From Monosporascus cannonballus (lineage: Eukaryota > Ascomycota > Sordariomycetes > Xylariales): a DNA stretch of 64,000 nucleotides. Location of the stretch: contig QJNS01000307.1 of the NCBI GenBank assembly GCA_004154925.1, forward strand, positions 1 to 64,000, read 5' to 3'. The position numbers and the translations under genes were made by a program. The notes beneath the pieces are model-generated. The model was given only the letters and a program-made list of their open reading frames with translations, was not told the DNA's origin and ran no database searches. Below, piece after piece: positions 1 to 11,750 of the stretch; position 1 is the stretch's first letter; every line of letters starts with the position of its first letter.

Positions 1-90
<90 letters not shown>
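1..90. repeat. (ATT)30 microsatellite
   Basis: Thirty uninterrupted ATT triplets start at the first base, so the array may extend beyond the window. It abuts the degenerate 5' part of chromovirus copy A. Perfect periodicity in otherwise mutated DNA suggests a recent expansion by slippage. Confidence 0.97.
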
Positions 91-92
<2 letters not shown>

Positions 93-179
93 AACGAAAC
101 AAAGGTAATTAAATAACAATATAAAATAATAGCTTCAAATATCAAAAATTTTAATTAATATGTTATCATAATATTATAA

Positions 180-2904
180 ATATAAGTAATTATTTAAAAA
201 GAAGTTCGATACAGAGGTTTTAGAATATAACGAATAAGATTATGAAATAGTTTTTAAAAAAGAGTTTTTAACAAAATTCTATTTTATTTACAACTTTAAC
301 AAAAATAAATTGCGTGTTTTTTAAAAAAATTAAAAGACCGGTTATAAAAAGGATAAATTCGAATTTCGAAATTACTAGCAGAATATCTTATATTTTTATA
401 CCTGACAAAAAGAAAAATTACGACTTGTAATTAACCACTAACAATTAAACGATATTACTATTAAAAATCGAATATTATTACCCCTGATTACAAAGATAAA
501 AAACCGATTTTACGAAACTCAATAATTTACAATATTCGACTTTAAAGATGGGTATAACCTTATTCGGATTAAGAAAGAATACGAATAGAAAACAGTCTTT
601 AAAACGAAATACGGACTGTTTAAGTATTTGATTACGCCAATAAAATTTACGAACGTACTAGTAACCTTTTAACGAATAATAAATTATATGCTATAAAAAT
701 ACATCAACATTTTTATCGTATACTACCTTGCCGATATTGTTATTTTCTTAAAAACAAAAAAAATATATACAACATAAGTTTATAAAAATTTTTAAGTTTT
801 AAACAACGCAAAATTACTAATTAATGCAAAAAAAGTTTTTTCCACATCCAAAAAATGGAATATCTAGAACATATTATTATCCTAAAACATATCAGAATAA
901 ATCTTAAGAAAATCGCTGCAGTTACGAAATGACAAGCGCTAACAAAGGTTAAAAAGGTACAGATATTCCTTAGATTTGCTAACTATTACAGGAAATTTAT
1001 TTAAAATTTTAACAAAATCACTCTACCTTTTATTAATCTTACTAAGAAAGAGAAAAGTTCAAATAAACGCCTAAAATAGAAAAGACCTTCCAGGAAATGA
1101 AAAATATAATTATTAACGAACTACTGTTAATTGTATATAATCCCATTCGTTTTATTAAATTAAGAACTGATATTTCGGATTATATATTTAGCGTAATAAT
1201 CAGATAACCAAATTATCAAGGTAATTTATACTTTATTATATTCTTGTCCTATAAGTTAAAAAGAACCGAATTTAATTACGATATACTAAATAAGGAATTT
1301 ATGATTATTATTATAGCTTTTCGAAAGTTTAGGCATTTTCTAAAGGGAAATTTGTACCAGATTAAGGTTTATACGAATTATCGAAATCTTACCCGTTTTA
1401 CTACGACTAGAAAACTTATAAAACGATATCTTAAACAAATAATTAAACCTCGAAAAAAAGTTGGTCTAAGTTAGCTATATAATTTTTGATATTACTATAA
1501 AAAACATTTACGCTTACAATAAATTGCAATAATTCGGGCAGTACCCATGGATATATATCGGAAAATGAAGCAGTCAAACGACAATCCTTCAAAAAACCAA
1601 AAAAAGTAAATAAAATATATAATTTTAAAGTATTAAACAAGTTTACTACGAAAAATATGTAAATATTAAATACATAAATATCCAGGGATTTACGAAATTT
1701 TTAAAAAATATAACGAACTTATAAATTATTAAAATAAATTTAACAATATAAAATACGTATATAATAATATTACGTTTATAATAAGGCAAAATACGATAAT
1801 ATAAACAAAACGGAAAACTACAACTATTACTAGTCGTAAAACGACTATAATATTAAATTATATTTAACATTATTATAAAACTTCTTATATCAAACAAACT
1901 CGTTACAAAAATATGTTACGATAATATTTTCGTAATTATTAATCGATTTACGCATTATTTTTACTTTTTACCGTATTATGAAAATAAAAATGATAAAACA
2001 ATAATATATATCTTCTTTAAATATATTTTTTGCATATACGAATTATTAATGAAAATTATCTTAAATTGAGAATTAATATTTGCCTGTAAATTTTAATAAA
2101 GCCTTATAATATAAATTGACATAAATTATATGGTTTTAAAAGTTTTTAAATAAATAAACAAATAAATAAACCAAATTTTAAAAACCTGTTTACGATATTA
2201 CATTAATTACGAAAAAAATATTTAAGTTAAAAAGTTATTAATGGCATAACTAGCATATAATACCAGTTATTACGAAAATATCAAAACAATACTTATAAAT
2301 ATTAAATTTAATTTAATTTCAAAGATTTATTACAAAATACATAATAACAATTTAATTAAGATTAAAGTAATTTTTATATTAAAATAACTTACACAATTAT
2401 ACTAAAAAAACCAAAATTAAAATTTATACGTAATTAGATTAAATAATACTATAACCAAAAAAGGTTAAAAAATTACGTTTCGAAAAAGAAGAAATAGTTT
2501 ATTTCGTTACCAAAAACATTTAAACGAAAAAACCCAACAAAAAAACTCGATTTTAAATATATTGGACTATATAAAATCGCCAAGAAAATTTCAAAATACA
2601 ATTACCAGTTAGAATTTTTATTAAAAGTTAAATTCCATTCAGTTTTTTATATTTCCTTACTTAAATTAATAACGGATACCCTAAAGGTACATATAGTACA
2701 AAATAATATAGAGGTGGAAAACGAATAAATATACAAAGTGGAAAAAATTCTAAATATGCGAAAGAAAAACGGATTTACCTAATACTTAATCAAATGGAAA
2801 AAGCATCTAAACTCCGAAAACACCTGGGAACCAGCCAAGAACCTCATTAGCACCCAGCGCCTATTAAAGAACTTTTATCAGCAACAACGGGCGCGTTCCA
2901 GTTA
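180..2904 (+). pseudogene. gypsy pol (RT-RNase H-integrase-chromodomain), copy A
   Basis: Degenerate polyprotein that would copy and integrate the element. Around 541-680 the translation reads like the gypsy RT block (NLIRIKKEYE, KYGLFKYLITP). The catalytic box near 721-735 reads YLAD instead of YLDD, a change that is not RIP-like. RNase H is clear at 1244-1474 (FNYDILNKEFMIIIIAFRKF, VYTNYRNLTRFTTTRKL). Near 2731-2880 comes a chromodomain (YKVEKILNMRKKNG, then YLIKWKKHLNSENTWEPAKN). The likely stop is the TAA near 2902. Numerous TAA/TAG codons interrupt it. The family call is firm; domain edges are approximate. Confidence 0.85.
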
Positions 2905-3458
2905 ATAGTTAACCAATCGGTAGCCGAGATATCTGGCCAATCGGCTACGGCCTGTACTAACGCAGCAGCTGCGACCGTAACCTCCAGCTGTTCTTGTTCT
3001 TAACGTTTTTGTTCCTCCAATTCGTCCAACGACTAAAGCCCACGCTATACCATGGTAACACTTTTCGAACGGGCCAGCGCCTTTTGCTTACGTAAACGAA
3101 TCAGACGAAAAAAAAATTCGTTTATATTTTTTTTTAATAACGACATTAAACCTTAAAATAAAGCCGTTAAAGCTTTAATAATCGCTTTTTAATAAACGCC
3201 TTTTGGCGTTTTAAACGTTAATATTTTTGATAAATATTTTATAAAAAAGGAATACCTTCATTATGACAAAACCGACGCCGATTAATATATTTTTTATATT
3301 TCAAAATATTTTCCATTATTTTATACTTAATTTTTTGGAAAAATAATAAAAATAAAACACAACTTCGTATCTGAATTCTTGAAAGCCTTAACGAAATCAA
3401 TACGACGAACAATAGAAAAACGAAAAATACGACAAATTTTGAAAATGCAAAACGACAT
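2846..3458 (-). pseudogene. antisense accessory frame (aORF) of chromovirus copy A
   Basis: A reading frame on the strand opposite to pol, homologous to the better kept one in copy E. Matching blocks are RRIDFVKAF near the N end, RLRKQKALARSK in the middle, SLDELEEQKR (charged, probably helical) and ISATDWL..SLIGAGC just before the stop at 2846-2848. The stop lies inside the chromodomain-coding end of pol, so the two frames overlap tail-to-tail by about 60 bp. The length (613 nt to the first Met) is not a multiple of three, so at least one indel has occurred. I know no function. The homology to copy E is seen directly; that it was once a gene is inferred. Confidence 0.6.
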
Positions 3459-3756
3459 ATTTAAAGAACGAAAAAATAAGGAACTACTTATCAAACGAGA
3501 AAAAAATCTTAAAAGCAAGATTTTTGGAAAAGGGAGATCGTATTACAACTTAACAAGCTTCAGCCTCAAACAACGGTTAAATAAAAATAGCACGGACTAT
3601 TTTTTTTAAATTACGTAATAAGTAATTACTGTTAAGTGAATAAGTACCAATTATTAATTGTAATCTTAAGTAATTATAATTATTACCAGACACATAATAA
3701 CAAATAATTAAGCTAAAAATACTAAAAATATATACGTTTATTATTTTCATAATTTA

Positions 3757-3921
3757 TGTTAAGCGCCAAGGGCCTTAGTAAAAGGATTAGCGTAGCGCTA
3801 ATTCCGTAGCTCTTATATATATAACTAATTGCTTTTACGTATTTTTTTAATTATTTTCTAAATTTCTTAATAAACTTATTATGGCCCATATCCTTAGTTA
3901 TTACGTATACAGCCTTTTACA
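3757..3921. repeat. left 165-bp LTR of short element
   Basis: Starts TGTTAAGCGCC and ends CCTTTTACA. It carries a TATA-like run (TTATATATATAACT) after a GATTAGCG..CGCTAATT inverted motif. Differences from the solo copy at 18279 are mostly C-to-T or G-to-A. Confidence 0.9.
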
Positions 3922-5095
3922 TATTAAGAAATCTCCTTTTTCGCGAATGGTCCGTTGCCGTAAAAAATACGCTAACGTTATATATCCGTTATTCGTACGC
4001 AATTTATTTACTATGGATACCGAGGAACCACGCCGTTAGGTTTTACGAACCGTTCGCAAATTATAAGGCTGTAAAAATAATAAGGCCTAAAAGCTTAAAA
4101 TAAATAAGAAGTTATTCGTTAACGGAAAAGCGATTGGCGATAATTGTATATAGTTTTTTAATATTTAACGAATTTTTAGCCGTTAACTTTAAAAATTGAC
4201 GTTTTTGCCGTATATATAAAAAATCTTAAAAAAGCCAAATTCTTAAATTTTTTAAAATTATATCGCCGTTATTTTGAAAAAACTTAATAAAAAATAAAAA
4301 GTTAATTAACGTTTTACCAAATTACGTTAACGTAACGTTTAAATAACGTTCGAATATATTTTTATATTCGAAAATATTTTTTATTAAGCTAAAAAAACGA
4401 ATAACCGGATAAAACCAAAATTTTCCTATTAATTTCGAGCCTTAACGCCAAAACGAAAAAATAATTAGATTATAAAAAGTAACCTAATATTTGGAAAAAG
4501 TTCGCGTAATTTTTTTGCCGTTCGGAAATATCGTTTTTAACAGCCCTTATTTCGGCGCGTTTACGCATAATAACTTTTTAATTAAAAAACGATATTATAA
4601 AAAATGGAAATCGGTACGTTAATTATTAATTATTAACGTAAGCGCCGCTAACCAACGGAAAAATATTATTTAAAATATAACGAAATAAAATATTAAAAAA
4701 ATTATTTTAAAAAGAAAAAAATCGCCGTCCGATATATTAACGTTAATAAAGCCCTAAAAGTTTTGTCGTTATTTAAATAATAAAAAATAATTACGGAAAC
4801 GTTCGATAAAATTTAAAAAGACTTAAATAAATATAACGTTTACGAAATATTAAAAAATTAATAAAAAAAGCTTTAAGGAAAATAACGTAAGAATATAAAG
4901 CTAATAATACGTAATACGCCAGAGATATACGGGCGTAAAGTACGCGGCGTAATTTTCTCGTAACCGTCGGAGAATTTTTCGAATTAAGATTTGCAAATAT
5001 TGTCGCCTTAAAATAAAATCCCTAAAAAGGTATTATAAATAAACGTTTGTCGCGTAACGGGAAAAAGCAAGGATTAGATTTAAAGGAAAAGCTTA

Positions 5096-5260
5096 TATCA
5101 CGGGCTAAAGGCCCTAATAAAAAGATTAGCGTAACGTTAATTCCGTGGCTCCTATATATATAACTAATTGCTCCCACGTATTTTTTTAGCTGTTTCCTAG
5201 ATTTCTCAATAAATCTGTTATAGCTTATATTTTTAGTTATTGCGTATATAACCCCTTATA
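5096..5260. repeat. right 165-bp LTR of short element
   Basis: Same length as the left LTR. It begins TATCACGGGC (RIP-altered TGTCACGAGC) and ends CCCCTTATA. The first ATTTA after it is the second half of the target duplication. Confidence 0.9.
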
Positions 5261-5427
5261 ATTTAAATAATATTAATTTACAATAATATAGCGTTTTTTA
5301 AAACGTTTTTAATATTATAAAACGTAATTCGTTATTATATTTACTTCTTAGATTCTTACGATACTTCTGCTAATATAAATCCGTACGACTTAGGTTTAAT
5401 AATTAGTTAAACCGCCTAGCCGTCACA

Positions 5428-6204
5428 TAGAGTTATTTGTATAACAAAACATTAAAAAAATATTCCGGATTTCGATCGGGGCAAAAAAAAAACAGTCCCA
5501 TTAAAGATAAATTAATGCAAATCTTGCTTTCGGCATATATAATACATTATTCCGCTTAAAACGGGCGTTAAGAAAATTAATATATTTATACAAAATATAT
5601 ACCTTTATTTTACGAATTTTTAGATTCGTTTCAATAGAATATAGTACTTAAAAATTGAAATATCATTTAAATTCGATTTTAGATCATTTTAACCGATTAA
5701 CCATTTTTTTAAAATTTTTAATTTTTAATTTCTGAATTTAACAAATTAATAAACGTACGTAAATAAATTCAAACATTGTTTTATTTTCGAATTTAAGCAA
5801 TGAACTCATTTATAATTTGCAAACTTTATATTTCGTATTAAAAAATTTTAATCTTTAATTAATATGAAAATATAGAAATATTAATAAAAACATTACGAAT
5901 TATAGTTCATAATAGCCTAAATATATTTTATATGAAATAAACTAAATACTGAACAAAAAGTTAATAATTGAGTTGCAAATTAACCATTAAAAATAAGAGT
6001 TTAAGTTATAATAATAAAATATTGAGAAAAAAATAAATATGCTAACTTAATATTTAAGGACCGAGCGGAAAATTTAATTTTCGATAATTAACGAAATAAT
6101 CAATTAAAACCTTTCTGAAGAAATTTCCAAATTACTGATAAGCCGTTTTAAGTAAAAAAAATAATTTAGGAATAAGAGGATTTTGATATCATAAAAATGC
6201 TACC
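5428..6204. other. AT-rich stretch without recognisable gene
   Basis: AT-rich sequence between the end of copy A and the inverted LTR at 6205. By position it could contain internal sequence of a minus-strand element whose 5' LTR is 6205-6394, but no protein motif was recognised. Confidence 0.5.
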
Positions 6205-6394
6205 AATTATTAAAGCAAATTTTAATCTACTAATAATCCTCCAGAAGAAATAGTTACTGGAAATCTAAGTCTGTTTATTTACATATGGTCCTGGTCTCCT
6301 GCCTGGAGACGTCATAGGATGTCATGAAACGTCGTATCTTAATAAAAAAAAAGCACGAAAAGGAGCTGTCTCCTAAGACAGAGAGAGCGTAACA
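6205..6394 (-). repeat. LTR (L1) of a third retrotransposon family, inverted
   Basis: Read on the minus strand it starts TGTTACGCTCTCTCTGTCTT at 6394 and matches the plus-strand sequence starting at 36419 over about 180 bp. The match includes the GGAGACAGCTCC block, the ACGACGT..CATGACRT block, and a TATA-like TATGTAAATAAACAG followed by GACTTAGA. The far end is placed near 6205 by loss of similarity. On the minus strand, TTGGTAGCA follows near that point and could be a primer site. It marks the boundary between AT-rich sequence on the left and GC-balanced sequence on the right. Confidence 0.75.
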
Positions 6395-8957
6395 GCGCTC
6401 CGGGCATTATCGTAACTCAGGAGGAGGCTTTCATTTGGATAGTGCCTGGCCTTTCTGGTACGCCGATATTCTAAAGGTACAAGTGTTCTGACTCTTCGTT
6501 CTTTTCTCGACCAGACATCGTATTGTCATGGGGCCATCCCGGACGTCACATCCCAGGCGGAGATCATGGAAACATGGTTTTGTCGCTCCGTTTTCTCATC
6601 GAGACTTGTTGACTAGGCCCAGCTGGTCAGTAAAGTCCGAGATGGTGAGATAACTGACATATAACGACATACAACACGAATGGTTAGATTTTCAATGTCT
6701 TTGAAAGCAGCACGCTCCCCCTTTTCTTCCTAAGTGGGTTAGCCTCGATCAATCTGCTATAACCATGTTATATTTGCCCACATCATACTCTTGTCTCCGT
6801 GATTGCCCACTGGACGATGGATGACTAGAAGATGGAAGTATTACCTGGTATCTTCTAGGACGTAATGCAACCCATGGGACTGTTGAGAGGCTGCATAGAC
6901 CTGGAACCTTGAATGCTGCACCACAATCCTAGTAACCCTCAACCTCTTACATTGATATGACTCCCGTTCAGAACCGCTTTGCCAGTGACACAAGAGCGCC
7001 CACACCGCCAATCCTCATACCATGCCCCTCCTGTGATTGCTGCTAACATTTGCAACTGCTGTAATTTCATGCGGGTGGCTATATCGAGGGTCGGACACTG
7101 GTGCTCCAAGGACGACTGCGGGCAGTTATACACATAAGCGGAGCGCGACAACTAGGACGGGAATTATGTGTGGGCTCCAAACTATATAGATTATGCTGTC
7201 AAAACGTCAGACTGAACGTCAGGATTAGGATGGAAGAAATAAGCCGGTACCGACGTAGAGAAAACAGACAGGGATGCCGGGTGACAGGGGCTGATCCATA
7301 GCATAGCCTCGCCGGGCATAGTGAAAAGCCTGCGCTACTCTCTGTATTCGTGTGCACAGAAGGAGTTGAAACACATTTTACTACGGCAGGATGGGTCTTA
7401 AGTCTAGGCGCCTTGACATGGGTTTCACCCTACAAGGCTAGCCATTGGGAGGGTGGCGTATAACTCCTACAGTTAATCTCTATGCTTCGAGTATTGGCGT
7501 AACACATAGCAGGCTTCGAAGCACCTTAACGACGCTCCTGTTTATCCGCAGTGCCGTCCCTTCAATCCATCGCTGCAAACTGCAGCCTCTCAACGCTAGG
7601 TTTCAATGGTGAGACAATGCAGTGGCCGGGTCGCCTGAAGTTACCATTTAAATAGGGGAAACATCATGTTTCGAAAGATAAAATAAAACGGCCTCGCTAC
7701 TGTATTCCCCACGCCACAGGCTGTGACGAGGTGTATGGCACATGTTCAAGGCAAGATGTCTTCGGCCGATAGAATCATCGGTTACACAACGCACCTAGCC
7801 TCTCGGTTTACCACGTATAATAACTGTTGGCATATCTACCCAAAAAAATTTTGTGGTTCGGATCGTATGAAATATACCAACGGCCAAATCAGGTCGAAGT
7901 AAGCACGTGGTGTGCGCACCGGTACTTCCGACCTCCGTGTGTGGTCTGGGCCCCTTATCATGACATTGCGTAATAAGCCGATATCATCATTTTGATTGGT
8001 GATGGGGAGAGATCTGATGCGGGGAGAGCGGAGATATTGGCACGTCTGCGATATTTTCTACAGGGGGTGTCAGCTATCGGGCAGTCCGTGGATTTCCCCT
8101 ATATTGCATGCCAATGTCTCATTGCAGCATCTTTTTGCACAAGTCTCTCGCAAAGACAGGTCTACGAACGTTCATTGATTATCCGTATGCAACTGCAACG
8201 CTGCAAATTGCTGAAGCTTCGATAGAGGAGTACAGTACAGTTTACCTTCTTCGCATTTGTGAAGCTAATGGATGCTGTGTGGCATATGAACTTGGACGGC
8301 GGCGAAATATCCCGTGTATAAGCCAGACAGGTTATATTGCACTAAGTGTCTTATCTCTGGACATCTCGGCAACAAAGCCGCGCTGATATTCTCTACTTGA
8401 TACCTTCCCTTACAACGTTGAAGTAGTGCCACATCCTGGATTATGCAGGATGTTGTCTTTAATAAAAGCTTATATCAAACTTAGTGGCAGTGACATACCA
8501 GCTTTCGGCAACGCCAAGCCGATTTACCAAGAGTCAGGTTGAGATGAGTATAGGAAAATAGGATATTTTGCGGTCTACGTATCAAGCAGGGTCGTGCAGG
8601 GTCGTAGAGGAGATAGGCTTCAACCTCAACGACCAGAAGGTCCAGGTTAACGGGTTGCCAAACGCTTAGTATCCGGCCTTCTCTATATCAGAGAGGAGTA
8701 GAAAAGCTGTGTATGAGTAGAACATCATAATAATATGGGCCATGAGTGCGTGCACGGGAAGGCTGGAGTGTGGCGTTGTTTTCCACGAGCACGCTTCAGG
8801 GCTCAAGTTAATAAAGTATCTCCCCTTCAAACTTGAGTATACTCATCCAACCCCCTAGACACGCGCTCTGGGAATCCAGGGACAACACAAGTCTGATATT
8901 ATAGTAAGTCTGCCGCGTATTTCTATGCTTGCCGTTGAACTTACGTAAGCGCCATGC

Positions 8958-9191
8958 TTAGTACGGCCGTAGACGATGGTACTGTGATTTGGCTGATCTG
9001 CAGACCTCATACTCACCGTGCAATACTACTACATCGGAGTTAGGCGTGAATAAAAGGAATCCATTGCGCCCCACCCGCCCCACTCGGTTCAGCTGCGGAT
9101 AAGGAATATTACCAGCTCGATTTTGCATTTGTAAAAATGTTTCTCCTACGCGACTTTCGAGGCTCTTATTAATCATAACCGCCCTGGTCAA
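8958..9191 (-). pseudogene. possible SF2 helicase fragment (motif VI-like)
   Basis: A 77-codon minus-strand open frame includes QLNRVGRVGRNGFLLFTP at about 9030-9085. The pattern QxxRxGRxGR is the consensus of motif VI of superfamily-2 helicases. No DEAD/DEAH box, P-loop or other helicase motif was found around it, and no clear start precedes it. A chance match cannot be excluded in a frame this short. Confidence 0.2.
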
Positions 9192-10278
9192 AATGTTACC
9201 GAGGAGGATTCCCTTATTAACCAGGTGTTATATAATGGAATTCGGCTTAAGATATATATATATAATATGCTTACGTGGGATAAGTCTTTGGTAAGAAGTG
9301 TTGTGGTAGGTATATTTAGTATACCTGTACGATCAACCAACCCATCCTAGCGCGCGACAGGTTTCCTATCCGGGCAGGTATAAAGCTGCATGTCATCCTC
9401 GCCTTTGGTTCATATCCGTCTTGATAGCAAACACACCGGTTATGCCCTCAGGAGCTCGTCCATTCAGCCACCTACACTAGGCTGAAGTTCTAGAAGCCCG
9501 CCCATCAACGAATCAGTTAACATCCGTCCATTAGCTCTAAGCCCAGGGACTGGTGTTGTACGCATCATGACTTCACCTAGGTGGTAGACATGCACGATCA
9601 GGAACCGGGCGAGCCTGCCGATGGCATGGCTTGTCTGGGAGCAGCACAAACGAATCAAAATGGAAAAACAGCCGATTAATATCCAGCTGAAGAGGTAGGT
9701 ATCGACTGGAAGCCGAGCTCACCATGGCCACTATGGGCGACCATTATGCAAGCCCAGTCAGTCCAAAACACACAGAAGAGAAAGTCGTAAAATACCAAGA
9801 TAGGATCCCCATCAGCTTCGAGGTGTCATTGATGCATTTAAAGCTTCGAACGGGTGTACCCCGCAGCCGTACGTCACCATCTGCAGGCGCCAGGGTGCCT
9901 CCGGCCTCTATTCGGGCAGACGTGCCTCCAATAGGAATATATAAAGATGTATAGGCGCCAAAATGAACGTTGCAACATCATCACCTTCGATAAGAAAGAG
10001 GCGCAGCACAGCGGCCGGGATGGTCGACATCTCCCGTGCCGACCACCATGAAGGGTAAGATTGATGAAGGCCTGAGAACACTTTCGCGACCAAGTATTTC
10101 GCACGCTGGTCTTCCTAAGCGTACCCACATGTTGCTACGGAGAAAAAGTGTATACCGGCCGTCCGAATGCCTAGCGTCACCTGGACCGTCACACATGTCT
10201 CGCTGCTGTACTTACGCAGCCACTGACCTATCATCAAAAAGGAAGATTTATCATGATTTACGGTAAGAGGTCGTATAA

Positions 10279-10477
10279 GGAGTAGTTCGGGCTTTTCCAG
10301 AATGGCGTGCTGAAATACCATTGAAACATTGATTTATTAAAGAAATGGTAGCTGCTGATTGGGTGCATAGTCGATACGCATAATTGAACCAATTAGCAAA
10401 GCATTCAATACTAGAAAATCCTAAGTATATTCAGAATAAGCCAGTTCGAGGTTGTTCTCATAAGCCCGAACTGCTCC
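10279..10477. mobile_element. 199-bp MITE with 16-bp terminal inverted repeats, TAA duplication
   Basis: The ends are inverted repeats: GGAGTAGTTCGGGCTT at 10279-10294 and AAGCCCGAACTGCTCC at 10462-10477. They match at 15 of 16 positions, and the one difference is a transition. TAA flanks both sides (10276-10278 and 10478-10480). A 3-bp TAA/TTA target duplication is typical of PIF/Harbinger transposons, so this may be a non-autonomous Harbinger derivative. There is no coding capacity. No second copy was seen in the window, so family membership rests on structure alone. Confidence 0.7.
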
Positions 10478-11660
10478 TAAGCGCCGATCACGGTGAAACA
10501 ACGAGAGATCCTTTCGCCATAAAAAGCGACAAAATCTGAAGAGTCTGGATTGCCGGCAGTTGATTTCTGTACGCATACTGCTTATGTGTGTGAAAGAAAG
10601 ATATCTTGTAAGACGGGATTTATCTCACAACGCCGAGCAGTTGACTCAGCATCTAAAGTAGAAACAACCTTGTTCCTTTAGCCTTATTACGTGTGCCCGT
10701 ACATGATGCTTTTCTCCATCTTCTGCGACCACATAATCATGTCGATCCCACGTTGGAAAATACTACACCAGAGCATACACGATAACGCTAAAATTGAGGC
10801 CAAGGCAGGCACAAGGTTCCGGACAAATCTATTAATAAGCCGGACAGAGGCCGCATACATACCTTTCCAGCACATTGCGGACCCTAACATTTCCTCATCA
10901 ATGTTATATTTCAGCCTGGGCTTAAGGCCAGCGAGAATCGTTGGCAAGCCTATCTCCGGAGCACTGTAGATATTAACAATATAGGGTAACCGCTTCGTGC
11001 CTTAACACATGACGCTTCTCGATACTGGTCCCGTCATGACATTATGTTGAAGTAGAACCTGTAGGTATCCATCTGCTCAAGGGTGTGTGATGCGGCTCAC
11101 CCGTAGACATCGATTGTCGCGTTGCGGGAAACCGTATCCGATGACACTGCCAATGCACGACAGCCTTGTTCTTGCTGATCATTAGTCGGCCAATTAACCA
11201 AGCCTCTATACGATAACATAGATTCCGCTTTGTGTGACCCCTGGAGGCTCCTACCAATGGGTCGACGCAGTGCTCAACAAACGTGGCATTGATAACGATC
11301 CCACGCCCTTCGACGGAGCCGAGAAGCGGGTGCAGATCTATGCATTTGACACATGCATGATGCAGGGTCGGACGGTTAATCGCCGAGGGCTCTCAGCCGC
11401 AATCTACGCGTTAATGATCCTTCGGCCGCCGGCGCCGGGGATTGAGATACCGCTATGGAGACGCCGCTTGGTGCTTGTTGAAGCTTAGATGCTGACGCGA
11501 GGCCGGACTTTAGCGGGTGCTCGCCAGCCGCCGTCCCGTAGGATTATTCGGGGGCCCAGACGAGCAACTGGAAACGTACGAACTTGGCCTTGTCTTCGGG
11601 ATTTCTGAGCGCTGAGCTGCGGTGCATCCTCGAAGCAAATACGGAATACTCTTTGCTACC

Positions 11661-11674
11661 TTATAATATATAAG
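11661..11674 (+). promoter_or_regulatory. candidate TATA element of the desaturase gene
   Basis: TTATAATATATAAG lies about 80 bp upstream of the ATG at 11751 in otherwise GC-balanced sequence. Position and sequence suit a TATA box; there is no direct support. Confidence 0.4.
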
Positions 11675-11750
11675 AAGCGTTTCGCTCCGCTGCTTTGTCC
11701 CCCGTACCTCTGGTTCACTGTTAACTATATACTGGCAACTTTACACTACG

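Larger units (their letters stand above)
3757..5260. mobile_element. short non-autonomous LTR element (TRIM-like), complete, nested in copy A LTR
   Basis: Two direct repeats of exactly 165 bp (3757-3921 and 5096-5260) enclose 1,174 bp. The repeats begin TG/TA and end CA/TA and are flanked by a 5-bp target duplication, ATTTA, at 3752-3756 and 5261-5265. The total is 1,504 bp. No RT, integrase or other gypsy motif is visible inside, so it must have moved with enzymes supplied in trans. Some stretches near 4960-5095 translate cleanly (for example RRNFLVTVGEFFELRF) but are not recognised. A third LTR of this family stands alone at 18279-18443. Size and structure fit a terminal-repeat retrotransposon in miniature. 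Confidence 0.88.
91..5427 (+). mobile_element. Ty3/gypsy chromovirus copy A, RIP-degraded, 5' end missing
   Basis: A plus-strand LTR retrotransposon relic. In order it shows reverse transcriptase (about 541-760), RNase H (about 1141-1474), integrase remnants, a chromodomain (about 2731-2880), an antisense frame (2846-3458, minus) and a 3' LTR. The LTR ends at 5427 with GCCGTCACA, the reverse complement of the TGTGACGGC start of the LTRs of copies B and E. That LTR is split by the nested short element at 3757-5260: the sequence before it (ATATATACG...CATAATTTA) and after it (ATTTAAATAATATTAATTT) matches adjoining parts of the copy E LTR. No 5' LTR or gag is visible; the left part lies outside the window or is unrecognisable. 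Confidence 0.85.
6395..11650. other. GC-balanced region without a convincing gene
   Basis: About 5.2 kb with base composition like the two neighbouring genes and no RIP signature. All open frames are under about 95 codons and lie in conflicting frames. I found no intron-linked series of exons and no recognised protein, tRNA or rRNA. It contains a MITE (10279-10477) and one short frame with a helicase-like motif (8958-9191). It could be old intergenic DNA, a heavily decayed gene block, or sequence carrying unrecognised non-coding RNAs. Confidence 0.5.

Noticed and set aside
1..90. Telomeric repeat
   Set aside because: The unit is ATT, not TTAGGG, so it is an ordinary microsatellite.
3379..3609. 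Plus-strand 76-codon Lys/Arg-rich frame
   Set aside because: It is the complement of the copy A antisense frame, which has homologues in three other copies, so the minus-strand reading is preferred.
9874..10266. Overlapping frames on both strands as a gene
   Set aside because: Four conflicting frames, none with a recognised motif, splice sites or clear start context.
11234..11488. Peptide TPFDGAEKRVQIYAF resembling the FEGPEKLLEVWF start of S-adenosylmethionine decarboxylase
   Set aside because: Only about a dozen residues are alike, the rest of the frame does not follow the family, and no catalytic region or further exon was found.
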